Shown here in pieces: positions 17,478 to 24,682 of a stretch of 39,766 nucleotides of DNA (position 1 is its first letter; each line of letters starts with the position of its first letter). The position numbers were made by a program, and so were the translations under genes. Source of the stretch: an uncultured Eubacteriales bacterium. GTDB taxonomy: Bacteria; Bacillota; Clostridia; Christensenellales; UBA1242. Location: NCBI GenBank assembly GCA_900321185.1, contig ONVD01000046.1, positions 1 through 39,766 on the forward strand, in the 5' to 3' direction. The notes beneath the pieces are model-generated. The model was not told the DNA's origin. It saw nothing but the letters and a program-made list of their open reading frames with translations, and searched no databases.

Positions 17478-17993
17478 ATTATTAAGGATTTAATGATTAA
17501 TGAGCAAATCAATGCACGCGAAGTGCGTTTGCTCGGCGAGAATGGCGAACAACTTGGTATAGTGCCACTTGCCCAAGCATTGGAACAAGCAAAAGAACAA
17601 GGTAAAGATTTGGTAAACATTAACCCAAACGCTAAGCCGTCTGTTTGCAAAATTATGGACTATGGAAAATACAAGTTCATCGTTCAAAAACGCGAAAAAG
17701 AGGCCAAGAAAAAGCAAAAGGTTGCCGAAGTTAAGGATATGAAACTCAGTATCAATATTGAGGAGCATGACATGTTGTTTAAGGTTAAGGCTGTACAAAA
17801 GTTTTTGCGTGCTGGCGACAAGGTAAGAGTCTTTATCAAGGTTCATGGCCGTATGGCAAACTTTGCGCATTTTGGTATTGACAACATGAACAAGTTTTAC
17901 GAAATGGTCAAAGATGATGCTAACATGGATCAGGCTCCGTTGCTATCTGGCTCAATGATAACTATGGTGCTTTCTCCAAAGACAACAAAATAA
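17478..17993 (+). CDS. infC: Translation initiation factor IF-3 (AUU start)
   Basis: IF-3 binds the 30S subunit, keeps subunits apart and checks start codons. The protein has the N-domain (INEQINAREVRLLGENGEQL, NPNAKPSVCKIMDYGKYKF), a Lys-rich linker and the C-domain (KLSINIEEHDMLFKVK, VFIKVHGRMANF). The start is placed at ATT 17478, in line with the Bacillus subtilis IF-3 N-terminus and 5 bases after a GGGGG ribosome-binding site; ATT 17481 is also possible. Upstream in-frame ATGs are at 17466, which lies in the ribosome-binding site, and at 17409, which precedes the attenuator hairpin. infC is classically autoregulated by IF-3 through an AUU-type start. It is the first gene of infC-rpmI-rplT. 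Confidence 0.95.
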   Translation: MIKDLMINEQINAREVRLLGENGEQLGIVPLAQALEQAKEQGKDLVNINPNAKPSVCKIMDYGKYKFIVQKREKEAKKKQKVAEVKDMKLSINIEEHDMLFKVKAVQKFLRAGDKVRVFIKVHGRMANFAHFGIDNMNKFYEMVKDDANMDQAPLLSGSMITMVLSPKTTK

Positions 17994-18015
17994 ATCAAAA
18001 CGAGGAGTAATTATT

Positions 18016-18210
18016 ATGCCAAAAATGAAATCACACAGTTCTGCAAAAAAGCGTTTTAGGTCTAACGCTAGTGGCAGTACTATTAAACGTGGATGCCAAA
18101 ACACAAGACATAACACAGGCAAAAGAAGTTCAGGAAGGATGAGACGTTTGACCAGTGGAAGCACAGTTAGTAAGTCTGACAGTGCTAAGATTGCCAACGC
18201 AATAAAATAA
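18016..18210 (+). CDS. rpmI: 50S ribosomal protein L35
   Basis: The 64-residue basic protein begins PKMKSHSSAKKRFRSNASG, the L35 signature, and contains NTRHNTGKRSS. It has the expected size and sits between infC and rplT, 22 bases after infC, with a GAGGAG site upstream. It is part of the large ribosomal subunit and shares the infC leader control. Confidence 0.97.
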   Translation: MPKMKSHSSAKKRFRSNASGSTIKRGCQNTRHNTGKRSSGRMRRLTSGSTVSKSDSAKIANAIK

Positions 18211-18229
18211 TAGAGGAGAGTAACTAACT

Positions 18230-18586
18230 ATGAGAATTAAAAATGGTAAGCACGCAATAAAAAAGAGAAACACAATTCTTAAAAAAGCAAAGGGCTATTT
18301 TGGTGCTAAGTCCAAACAATTTAAGGCTGCCAAAGAGCAAGTTATGCGTAGTGGCAATTATGCATTCAAGGGGCGCAAGCTCGAAAAACGCGACATGCGT
18401 TCATTGTGGATTGCCCGTATCAACGCTGGATGTCGTCAAAACGACATTAACTACAGCAATTTTATGCATGGTCTAAAACTAGCAGGTGTTGACCTTAACC
18501 GAAAGGTATTAGCTGATTTAGCTGTTAACGACCCAACAGCATTTACTGCCGTTGTTGAACAAGCCAAAAAAGCAATAGCAAAATAA
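18230..18586 (+). CDS. rplT: 50S ribosomal protein L20
   Basis: The 118-residue protein has the L20 signatures [18 protein letters not shown] and [15 protein letters not shown]-type sequence ([18 protein letters not shown]). L20 is needed early in 50S assembly and in low-GC Gram-positives represses its own operon by binding the infC leader. It starts 19 bases after rpmI with AGAGGAGAG upstream and ends the operon at a terminator. Confidence 0.98.
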   Translation: MRIKNGKHAIKKRNTILKKAKGYFGAKSKQFKAAKEQVMRSGNYAFKGRKLEKRDMRSLWIARINAGCRQNDINYSNFMHGLKLAGVDLNRKVLADLAVNDPTAFTAVVEQAKKAIAK

Positions 18587-18595
18587 TAATTTTTG

Positions 18596-18641
18596 CAGTT
18601 TTCTCCCACTAGATAACAATCTTTAAGAGAAAACTGTTTTT
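18596..18641 (+). terminator. Terminator of infC-rpmI-rplT
   Basis: A perfect 10-bp stem CAGTTTTCTC/GAGAAAACTG is followed by five T. The loop is long (21 bases), which lowers confidence a little. Confidence 0.75.
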
Positions 18642-18655
18642 ATTAGGAGTGAAAT

Positions 18656-19408
18656 ATGCGCTACACAATCACAAGTCGACAAAACCCTCACATTGTAGAT
18701 ATATTCAAATTAAAACAAAAGAAGTATCGCGACGAAATGGGGTTGGTAGTTTTGGAGGGTGAGCGTATAATTCGTGACGCGTTAGGACAGAAAATTCAGC
18801 CTCAATGTATGGTGGTTTGTGAAGACAACTTAACAAAATTTGAGTATATTCTAAAAGATCTTGAATGTGATGTTTACGTTACAAGCAAGAGTGTTTTTAA
18901 TACTTTAAGTAATACTCAAAACTCACAAGGTTTGTTGGCTATCGTACATTTTGTCCCAAGTCCTTTTGCTATGCCTACACAAAATTTTTTGGTTTTGGAC
19001 GGTGTGCAAGACCCAGGCAATATGGGGACAATTATCCGTACAGCTGTTGCCTTAGGCTACGCAACTATTTATTTGTATAACTGCGTAGATATTCGTAACG
19101 ACAAAGTTTTGCGCTCTACTATGGGCACAATATTTAAGGCAAAACTAATTGAGGTAGACATAGATATGTTACAACAAGTTGCTAGTGTTGCTCAATTAAT
19201 TGTTGCAGATATGCATGGCACTGACCTAAAGGACATATTGTTAAATGGATTATTTGGGATAGTGCTAGGCAGTGAGGCAAATGGAGTCTCAGATGAAGTA
19301 TCTAGGCTGGCTACACATACAGTGTGCATACCAATGCAAAATAATGTAGAGTCACTCAATGTCGCTGTGGCTGGTGCTTTATTGATGTATGGGCTCAAAT
19401 CGGAGTGA
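18656..19408 (+). CDS. TrmH/SpoU-family RNA 2'-O-methyltransferase
   Basis: This SPOUT-fold enzyme would methylate a ribose 2'-OH in rRNA or tRNA using S-adenosylmethionine. Motif 1 is DPGNMGTIIRTA (residues about 120-131), motif 2 is VLGSEANGVS (about 203-212), and motif 3 is VESLNVAVAGALLMY at the C-terminus. The N-terminal 100 residues (SRQNPHIVDIFKLKQKKYR) form the substrate-binding domain typical of the YsgA/TsnR-like group. The length, 250, is normal. It follows rplT after a terminator, with TAGGAGTG upstream. The target nucleotide is unknown. Confidence 0.93.
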   Translation: MRYTITSRQNPHIVDIFKLKQKKYRDEMGLVVLEGERIIRDALGQKIQPQCMVVCEDNLTKFEYILKDLECDVYVTSKSVFNTLSNTQNSQGLLAIVHFVPSPFAMPTQNFLVLDGVQDPGNMGTIIRTAVALGYATIYLYNCVDIRNDKVLRSTMGTIFKAKLIEVDIDMLQQVASVAQLIVADMHGTDLKDILLNGLFGIVLGSEANGVSDEVSRLATHTVCIPMQNNVESLNVAVAGALLMYGLKSE

Positions 19409-19437
19409 CTTTTTTGGACAATTGACCATCAAAACAC

Positions 19438-19466
19438 TTGACTAAAAGGTAGTTTTTTGGTAGATT
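19438..19466 (+). promoter_or_regulatory. Promoter of yebC
   Basis: TTGACT (19438-19443), 17 bases, TAGATT (19461-19466), 29 bases before the ATG at 19496. Confidence 0.6.
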
Positions 19467-19495
19467 TATACATATTTTTGGAAGGAGATTTAATT

Positions 19496-20245
19496 ATGTC
19501 AGGTCATAGTAAATGGGCAACGACCCACAGAGACAAAGAAAAGACAGACCAACAACGTGGCAAGATATTTACCAAGATTGGTCGTGAAATTGCAATTGCA
19601 GTCAAACAGGGCGGTCCTGACCCCGATAGCAACCCACGTCTTGCTACAGCTATCGAAAAAGCAAAGGCAAACAACATGCCCAACGACAACATTACACGTA
19701 GTATCAAAAAAGCATCTGGTGAACTTAATGCTGTAAACTACGAAGAGATGGTTTATGAGGGATATGGCCCAGGTGGCAGTGCTTTTATGTTGGACGTACT
19801 TACAGATAACAAGAATCGTGCTGCGGCAGATATTCGTCACTTGTTTGACCGCGCTGGTGGTAGCCTTGGTGGTCCTGGGAGTGTAGCATATATGTTCAAT
19901 CGTAAGGCAGTTATTAACGTACAATCTGACACCAAGACCGAAGATGACGCTATGAATATCGTACTTGAGCACGGTGGTGATGATATGGTAACAGACGAAG
20001 GTGGTTATTACACAGTATATGCTGAGCCAACGCAACTTAATGAACTCAAAAAAGCATTTGAGGCAGACGGATTCAAGATAGAATCTGCAGGACTAGAGAT
20101 GGTACCTACTACACTCATTAGTCTTGATGACTCCAAGTACAATGCGTTTTTAAAATTAGTAGACAATCTAGAAGAGTCTGACGATGTACAAAATGTTTAT
20201 CACAACGTTGCATTACGTGAAGACGAAGACGATGGCGAAGATTAA
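19496..20245 (+). CDS. yebC: YebC/PmpR-family protein
   Basis: The 249-residue protein begins SGHSKWATTHRDKEKTDQQR, close to the conserved YebC start, and keeps KANNMPNDNI, YEGYGPGG and GGSLGGPGSVAYMF. YebC-family proteins are described as transcription regulators and, for some members, as ribosome-associated factors helping translation through proline stretches; the sequence does not decide between them. ATG 19496 follows GGAAGGAG; an upstream in-frame start at 19457 lies before the -10 element and is rejected. It is monocistronic, with its own promoter and terminator. Confidence 0.95.
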   Translation: MSGHSKWATTHRDKEKTDQQRGKIFTKIGREIAIAVKQGGPDPDSNPRLATAIEKAKANNMPNDNITRSIKKASGELNAVNYEEMVYEGYGPGGSAFMLDVLTDNKNRAAADIRHLFDRAGGSLGGPGSVAYMFNRKAVINVQSDTKTEDDAMNIVLEHGGDDMVTDEGGYYTVYAEPTQLNELKKAFEADGFKIESAGLEMVPTTLISLDDSKYNAFLKLVDNLEESDDVQNVYHNVALREDEDDGED

Positions 20246-20250
20246 TTAAC

Positions 20251-20278
20251 AAAAGCGTTCTTTATTGAACGCTTTTTT
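20251..20278 (+). terminator. Terminator of yebC
   Basis: A perfect 10-bp stem AAAAGCGTTC/GAACGCTTTT with a 6-base loop, ending in T. Its A-rich 5' arm could make it bidirectional. Confidence 0.92.
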
Positions 20279-20313
20279 GTTTTATCGAAAATATAGTTGG
20301 TAATACTTATTTT

Positions 20314-22017
20314 ATGTTCGAACTATACATTTTGTTTGTCTGTCTATGTGCGTTTTTTGTTTGTCTATTGCCCAAAAAGAAGAAAACTAAACTATTTAGC
20401 ACCAAAAGAATCAAACTAATCAAACATGGTTTTTTATTTTGTAAAAATTTGGTCTTTATAAACGACAAAAATGCTCATTTTTATGCAGAATTTGGAGGGC
20501 GCTTTTTCATTGTTTTTAGTCCAAAATCACGTATTGAGTGCCAAATAATAACAGGGAATACTATGCACATATTTAACGCAAACATTAGATTTATTAGTGC
20601 TAACTATTCGCAAAATATGAGTGCATACTATTACATTGACCGACTGCATAGTATTGCCAACGGACAAGACATAAGTGTCAAGATTAGTTTTATCAATTGC
20701 CAATACGAATGGCTACCCAAAACACAAACAATAAGAGTGATTGTAGATAATCAGGCATATAGTTTAAGTTTGCATGGAGTTAACCGCCCTCAAGCCAAAG
20801 AGCATACATTAGTTTTTTGTGCTAATAATTTGGATATAGATTATTCTAGTTTTGGCTTTGTACTACCAACTGATATGCAAAGGCGGATGTTTTTAAGTAA
20901 GTATTTTGGCTTTTTTGATACTTTAAAATGGCAAAACAAGCAACAATTTTATATGGTGTTTTTGGATAAAGATTCATTACAAAAACGATATTTTTTGAGA
21001 TTGCTGGCTGATGATAACAAGGCAATTAGCAATATGTTTGAGATCAATTATTTTGATTACAACTTACAGTCGCTGACGAGTTTTTGTGTATTAACTAAAG
21101 GCAATAAGATAAAGATAGATTTATCTAGTTTACACGATGGTAAGGTGGTAGACCTAAAGATACACAAAACATACCTATGTGTATTATTTATGGAAACAGG
21201 TTACAAGGTTTATCTCAAGTTCGGCAAAATTATTATCCATGCTTTTGTTGGTTGTGTGTTAGGAGTATGTTATCTCTTTGTACAATTGCAGGGGGCTTGT
21301 GCATTAGATATTTTACCTTTTAGTTTGATGTTTGATATAGGTCTACTTACTCAACGTACAATAACGTGCCTAAAAGTTCCGTTTAACCCTATCCTAAGCG
21401 CCTTTAATGAAACACGTACATTAACTTTATTAGATATTATTGATAGACTGAATATTCAAGTTCTTTTGTATTCTCACTTAGATTGCACCAAGTTGTTAGA
21501 TCATCTTTATTTACAAAACCTTAGTGCCGACACACAGTTTAGAATGGCTAATTTAATATTGTCTAAGTGTCTAGTCTCTGGACAAGCGTTAACATCATAC
21601 AAGGCAAAGCGTTTTATCTTACAACCTCTCAAACATCTTGATTGCTTTAAAAAAAGTGAAGTTTTTTGCTATCTAAATAAACTGCGTAAAATAGTTAACA
21701 GCAATTATCTAATCAGATTGTTGGAGCGACTAATACCTATATTCGAGACGTTAGATTATCATAATTTTGAGTATGTATTTTGTTATGTATTAGGAGTAAA
21801 GATTGAAGAGCATCATATATCGCTACAATCACCCAAAATTTCGTTTTCTATGGTGTTAAACTATAACGGTCAAAAGATAGTCTTAAAGTCTGGCAATAAA
21901 GACGCTGTTATAATAAATGGAGTAGAGTATATTGGCAAAAATGGAATAGATTTGGTAAACTCAAGTTTTAAAAACGCTGTATTGCAATGTTCTATAAATA
22001 ATCTAGACAACGCTTAA
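20314..22017 (+). CDS. Unrecognised 567-aa protein with N-terminal membrane anchor
   Basis: No family was recognised. A hydrophobic segment at residues 3-19 is followed by a run of Lys (PKKKKTK), consistent with a membrane anchor whose bulk is cytoplasmic under the positive-inside rule. Residues about 30-330 look beta-rich with many aromatics, a moderately hydrophobic stretch follows (IHAFVGCVLGVCYLFVQL, about 308-325), and residues about 365-490 are helical. The last 50 residues (KISFSMVLNYNGQKIVLK, VIINGVEYIG) look like a small beta domain, faintly recalling caps of GH65/GH94 phosphorylase-type enzymes, but no catalytic motif is seen. No Shine-Dalgarno sequence precedes the ATG; TAATAC at 20301-20306 could be a -10 giving a nearly leaderless message. 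It is long, open and codon-like, so it is probably real. Confidence 0.65.
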   Translation: MFELYILFVCLCAFFVCLLPKKKKTKLFSTKRIKLIKHGFLFCKNLVFINDKNAHFYAEFGGRFFIVFSPKSRIECQIITGNTMHIFNANIRFISANYSQNMSAYYYIDRLHSIANGQDISVKISFINCQYEWLPKTQTIRVIVDNQAYSLSLHGVNRPQAKEHTLVFCANNLDIDYSSFGFVLPTDMQRRMFLSKYFGFFDTLKWQNKQQFYMVFLDKDSLQKRYFLRLLADDNKAISNMFEINYFDYNLQSLTSFCVLTKGNKIKIDLSSLHDGKVVDLKIHKTYLCVLFMETGYKVYLKFGKIIIHAFVGCVLGVCYLFVQLQGACALDILPFSLMFDIGLLTQRTITCLKVPFNPILSAFNETRTLTLLDIIDRLNIQVLLYSHLDCTKLLDHLYLQNLSADTQFRMANLILSKCLVSGQALTSYKAKRFILQPLKHLDCFKKSEVFCYLNKLRKIVNSNYLIRLLERLIPIFETLDYHNFEYVFCYVLGVKIEEHHISLQSPKISFSMVLNYNGQKIVLKSGNKDAVIINGVEYIGKNGIDLVNSSFKNAVLQCSINNLDNA

Positions 22018-22021
22018 ATAA

Positions 22022-22050
22022 TTGCCAAACAATGCGATATGTGTTAAAAT
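22022..22050 (+). promoter_or_regulatory. Promoter of rarA
   Basis: TTGCCA (22022-22027), 17 bases, TAAAAT (22045-22050), 19 bases before the ATG. Confidence 0.65.
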
Positions 22051-22068
22051 AAACGATACGAGGTTAAA

Positions 22069-23343
22069 ATGGATTTTTTTAGTGAACAAGCAAAGCAAAA
22101 AGCCCCACTTTACGAGCGTATGCGTCCTAATACATTAGATGAGTTTATTGGACAGGAGCATTTGGTGAGTCCCAACTCACTACTTAGCCGTGCCATTCGT
22201 TCGGACATGCTGGGCAGTTGTATATTTTATGGACCGCCAGGCACTGGTAAAACAACACTTGCAAATATCATTGCTAACACCACAAAATCACGATTTGTTA
22301 AACTAAACGCTGTATCTAGTGGTGTGGCAGACGCAAAAAAAGTTATTGACGAAGCAAGACAAAACTTTTTGATGTATGGGCAGAGCACATATCTCTTACT
22401 GGATGAGTGCCACCGTTGGAATAAAGCGCAGTCCGACAGTGTCTTGTCGGCTATCGAGGAGGGGTGTATCATTTTTATTGGTTCTACTACCGAAAACCCC
22501 TTTGTGTCAATGACTCGCGCTATTGTCTCTCGTTGCCGTGTGTTTGAGTTTAAGCCACTCTCAAAAGAGAATATCAAGACTGCTCTAAAACGTGCGCTCA
22601 ACGATAAAGAACGCGGTTTTGGGACACTCAATATCAATTTGACAGATGATGCCATAGAACATTTCGCTTGGGCAAGTAATGGCGACCTTAGATGTGCATT
22701 GAGTGCCTTAGAATTAGCGGTTAAAACCACTCCATTAGACAAAAATGGCGTTATAGTGATTGACAAAAATGTTGCGAGTGAGTCTATTCAACGCAAGGTA
22801 CTTTCGACTGACGAGAACATGTATTATGACATGTTGTCAGCATTTTGTAAGAGTATTAGGGGGAGCGATGCAGAAGCAGGACTATATTGGGCAAATAGAC
22901 TAATCAGTGCTGGTTGTGACCCATTACTGATTGCACGCCGTCTAATTGCACATTGTAGCGAAGATATCGGTATGGCGGATAGTAATGCGCTGTTGTTAGC
23001 TATATCTGCATTAATTTCTCTACAAAATTTAGGTATGCCAGAGGGTAATCTTGCGCTTAGCCACGCTATCATTTATGCTTGCGAAGCGCCCAAGTCAAAT
23101 AGTGTGGTAGTAGCGATGAACAAGGCTCAATATGACGTAGAGCACTTTGGTACAGACACAGTACCTAATCACTTAAAAAATCATCCAGTACTAGACAAGC
23201 AAGAGCTGTACAAATACCCCCACGATTATGGCGGGTACGTCTATCAGCAGTATTTACCAGATGCTATCAAAGACCACGTGTATTACATACCTAGTCAAAA
23301 CGGACGTGAAAAGGGTCTTGTACGTAAAAAGGTAAAAAAATAA
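22069..23343 (+). CDS. rarA: Replication-associated recombination protein A (AAA+ ATPase)
   Basis: RarA (MgsA) is a clamp-loader-like ATPase acting at stalled forks. The 424-residue protein starts with RMRPNTLDEFIGQEHL, has Walker A GPPGTGKTT, Walker B LLLDECHRW (usual DEIHR, here DECHR), sensor 1 IGSTTENPF and SRCRVFEF, then the C-terminal MgsA domain with ISAGCDPLLIARRLI and ending LPDAIKDHVYYIP. Length and order are normal. It has its own promoter and a GAGGT site. Confidence 0.96.
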   Translation: MDFFSEQAKQKAPLYERMRPNTLDEFIGQEHLVSPNSLLSRAIRSDMLGSCIFYGPPGTGKTTLANIIANTTKSRFVKLNAVSSGVADAKKVIDEARQNFLMYGQSTYLLLDECHRWNKAQSDSVLSAIEEGCIIFIGSTTENPFVSMTRAIVSRCRVFEFKPLSKENIKTALKRALNDKERGFGTLNINLTDDAIEHFAWASNGDLRCALSALELAVKTTPLDKNGVIVIDKNVASESIQRKVLSTDENMYYDMLSAFCKSIRGSDAEAGLYWANRLISAGCDPLLIARRLIAHCSEDIGMADSNALLLAISALISLQNLGMPEGNLALSHAIIYACEAPKSNSVVVAMNKAQYDVEHFGTDTVPNHLKNHPVLDKQELYKYPHDYGGYVYQQYLPDAIKDHVYYIPSQNGREKGLVRKKVKK

Positions 23344-23380
23344 CTAAAGTTGCTAATTTTTGTTTTTAATACTAATTTAT

Positions 23381-23409
23381 TTGACAAAAATGCAGAATTT
23401 TGGTATAAC
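23381..23409 (+). promoter_or_regulatory. Promoter of the rubrerythrin gene
   Basis: TTGACA (23381-23386), 17 bases, TATAAC (23404-23409) preceded by TGG (extended -10 like). It appears strong. No obvious operator palindrome was seen. Confidence 0.75.
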
Positions 23410-23440
23410 CAATAAAAATTAAATAAAGTGAGGTTTTAAA

Positions 23441-23992
23441 ATGGAATTAAAAAAGATTGAAGCCCTAAAAGGCACACAGACAGAAAAGAACTTAATGACT
23501 GCTTTTGCAGGTGAGAGCCAGGCTCGCAACAAATATGACTATTTTGCTAGCATTGCAAAAAAAGAAGGTTATGTACAAATTGCTAACTATTTTACAGAGA
23601 CCGCTCTTAACGAAAAAGAGCATGCCAAGATTTGGTTTAAGCTCTTTCACGGTATGGGTAATACAAAGCAATGCCTAGAGTGGGCAAAAGAAGGCGAAAA
23701 CTACGAATGGACAACCATGTACGAAGATTTTGCAAAGATTGCCGACGAAGAGGGCTTTACGGAGATTGCGGAGTTGTTTAGAGGTGTGGCATCTATCGAA
23801 AAACATCACGAAGAGCGTTTTCAGGACCTACTAAATAATCTTGAGCAAGGCAAGACGTTTGAGCGCACAGAAGAGTGCGAGTGGGTTTGCCTCAACTGTG
23901 GTTTCCACTATTTTGGTAAAACTGCACCACAACAATGCCCAATTTGTCAACACCCTCAATCATACTTTGCTTTGATTAAAAAAGACTATTAA
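23441..23992 (+). CDS. Rubrerythrin
   Basis: Rubrerythrin reduces hydrogen peroxide in anaerobes using a diiron site and a rubredoxin-type iron site. The 183-residue protein has the diiron ligands in [28 protein letters not shown] and IEKHHEERF, followed by the rubredoxin domain with CLNCG and [11 protein letters not shown]. All ligands and the length are standard. It has a strong promoter and a terminator, so it is a single-gene unit. It points to an anaerobic host with oxidative-stress defence. Confidence 0.97.
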   Translation: MELKKIEALKGTQTEKNLMTAFAGESQARNKYDYFASIAKKEGYVQIANYFTETALNEKEHAKIWFKLFHGMGNTKQCLEWAKEGENYEWTTMYEDFAKIADEEGFTEIAELFRGVASIEKHHEERFQDLLNNLEQGKTFERTEECEWVCLNCGFHYFGKTAPQQCPICQHPQSYFALIKKDY

Positions 23993-24018
23993 TATTAAAG
24001 TTTACATATGTTTTTTAG

Positions 24019-24053
24019 AGAGAATATGTCGAATGAACATATTTTCTTTTTTT
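24019..24053 (+). terminator. Terminator of the rubrerythrin gene
   Basis: An 11-bp stem AGAGAATATGT/ACATATTTTCT with one G-T pair and a 7-base loop, ending in seven T. Confidence 0.88.
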
Positions 24054-24106
24054 GTTGTCAAAATAATGCAACCTTTGTCGAATGATAATTTACTGCCAAA
24101 AAAGAT

Positions 24107-24135
24107 TTGGATTTGTCAAAAAAATAGTATAAAAT
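24107..24135 (+). promoter_or_regulatory. Promoter of the small gene at 24167
   Basis: TTGGAT (24107-24112), 17 bases, TAAAAT (24130-24135). The adjacent TTGTCA and TATAAA do not give good spacing. Confidence 0.55.
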
Positions 24136-24166
24136 CTGTCATATCAAAATTTTGGAGGTAAAAATT

Positions 24167-24589
24167 ATGGATATGGTGAACAATCAGCATGTCAGCATAA
24201 AATCTACTGCAAAGCAAGCCAAACATAGGCTGACGAGTGGTTATTGGAATGACATTCGACAAAAACGAGATGAATATTTTGACAAAGTAGATTACATAGA
24301 CCGTGAAAAACTTCAAAAAGCTTATTCACACCGTATAGAACGTCGATTAATATGCGAGTCCACCAAAGACCCAGATGCGGTGCTTTACAAAAAGGTATGC
24401 AAACTACAGTCACAAGATACTTTTGTACTAAACCCAATTAGTCACTTAATTAATCACGATGAATATGACAAGTTGGGTGAAACAGACAAACAACTTTATC
24501 TAATGAAACTAACAAAAAAATATAACGAATTGTTGCATAGATACAACAAAGAACAAAAAGAGAATATGGTGCGTTACCAACTTAACTAA
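24167..24589 (+). CDS. Unrecognised small cytoplasmic protein, 140 aa
   Basis: No family was recognised. The protein is hydrophilic, mostly charged and probably helical (REKLQKAYSHRIERRL; TDKQLYLMKLTKKYNELLHR). There is no signal peptide, membrane segment, Cys pair or known motif. ATG 24167 is supported by TTGGAGGT 7 bases upstream; an earlier in-frame TTG at 24152 overlaps that site. It has its own promoter and terminator, which argues that it is a real gene expressed alone between rubrerythrin and pcrA. Confidence 0.7.
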   Translation: MDMVNNQHVSIKSTAKQAKHRLTSGYWNDIRQKRDEYFDKVDYIDREKLQKAYSHRIERRLICESTKDPDAVLYKKVCKLQSQDTFVLNPISHLINHDEYDKLGETDKQLYLMKLTKKYNELLHRYNKEQKENMVRYQLN

Positions 24590-24598
24590 TTTTGGGAC

Positions 24599-24622
24599 AA
24601 AGGGGCTTTTTGCCTCTTTTTT
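24599..24622 (+). terminator. Terminator before pcrA
   Basis: An 8-bp stem AAAGGGGC/GCCTCTTT with one G-T pair and a 5-base loop, ending in T. Confidence 0.85.
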
Positions 24623-24682
24623 GCTTGCCAAAATAGTCAAATGTTGCTATGATTTTGATATCTTATACAAAAGGACAAAAAA

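Noticed and set aside
19499-20035. 178-codon antisense open frame inside yebC
   Set aside because: It lies wholly opposite a conserved gene and the protein resembles no family; such frames arise from the codon bias of the sense strand.
22227-22766. 179-codon antisense open frame inside rarA
   Set aside because: Shadow of the conserved AAA+ domain, with no ribosome-binding site or promoter.
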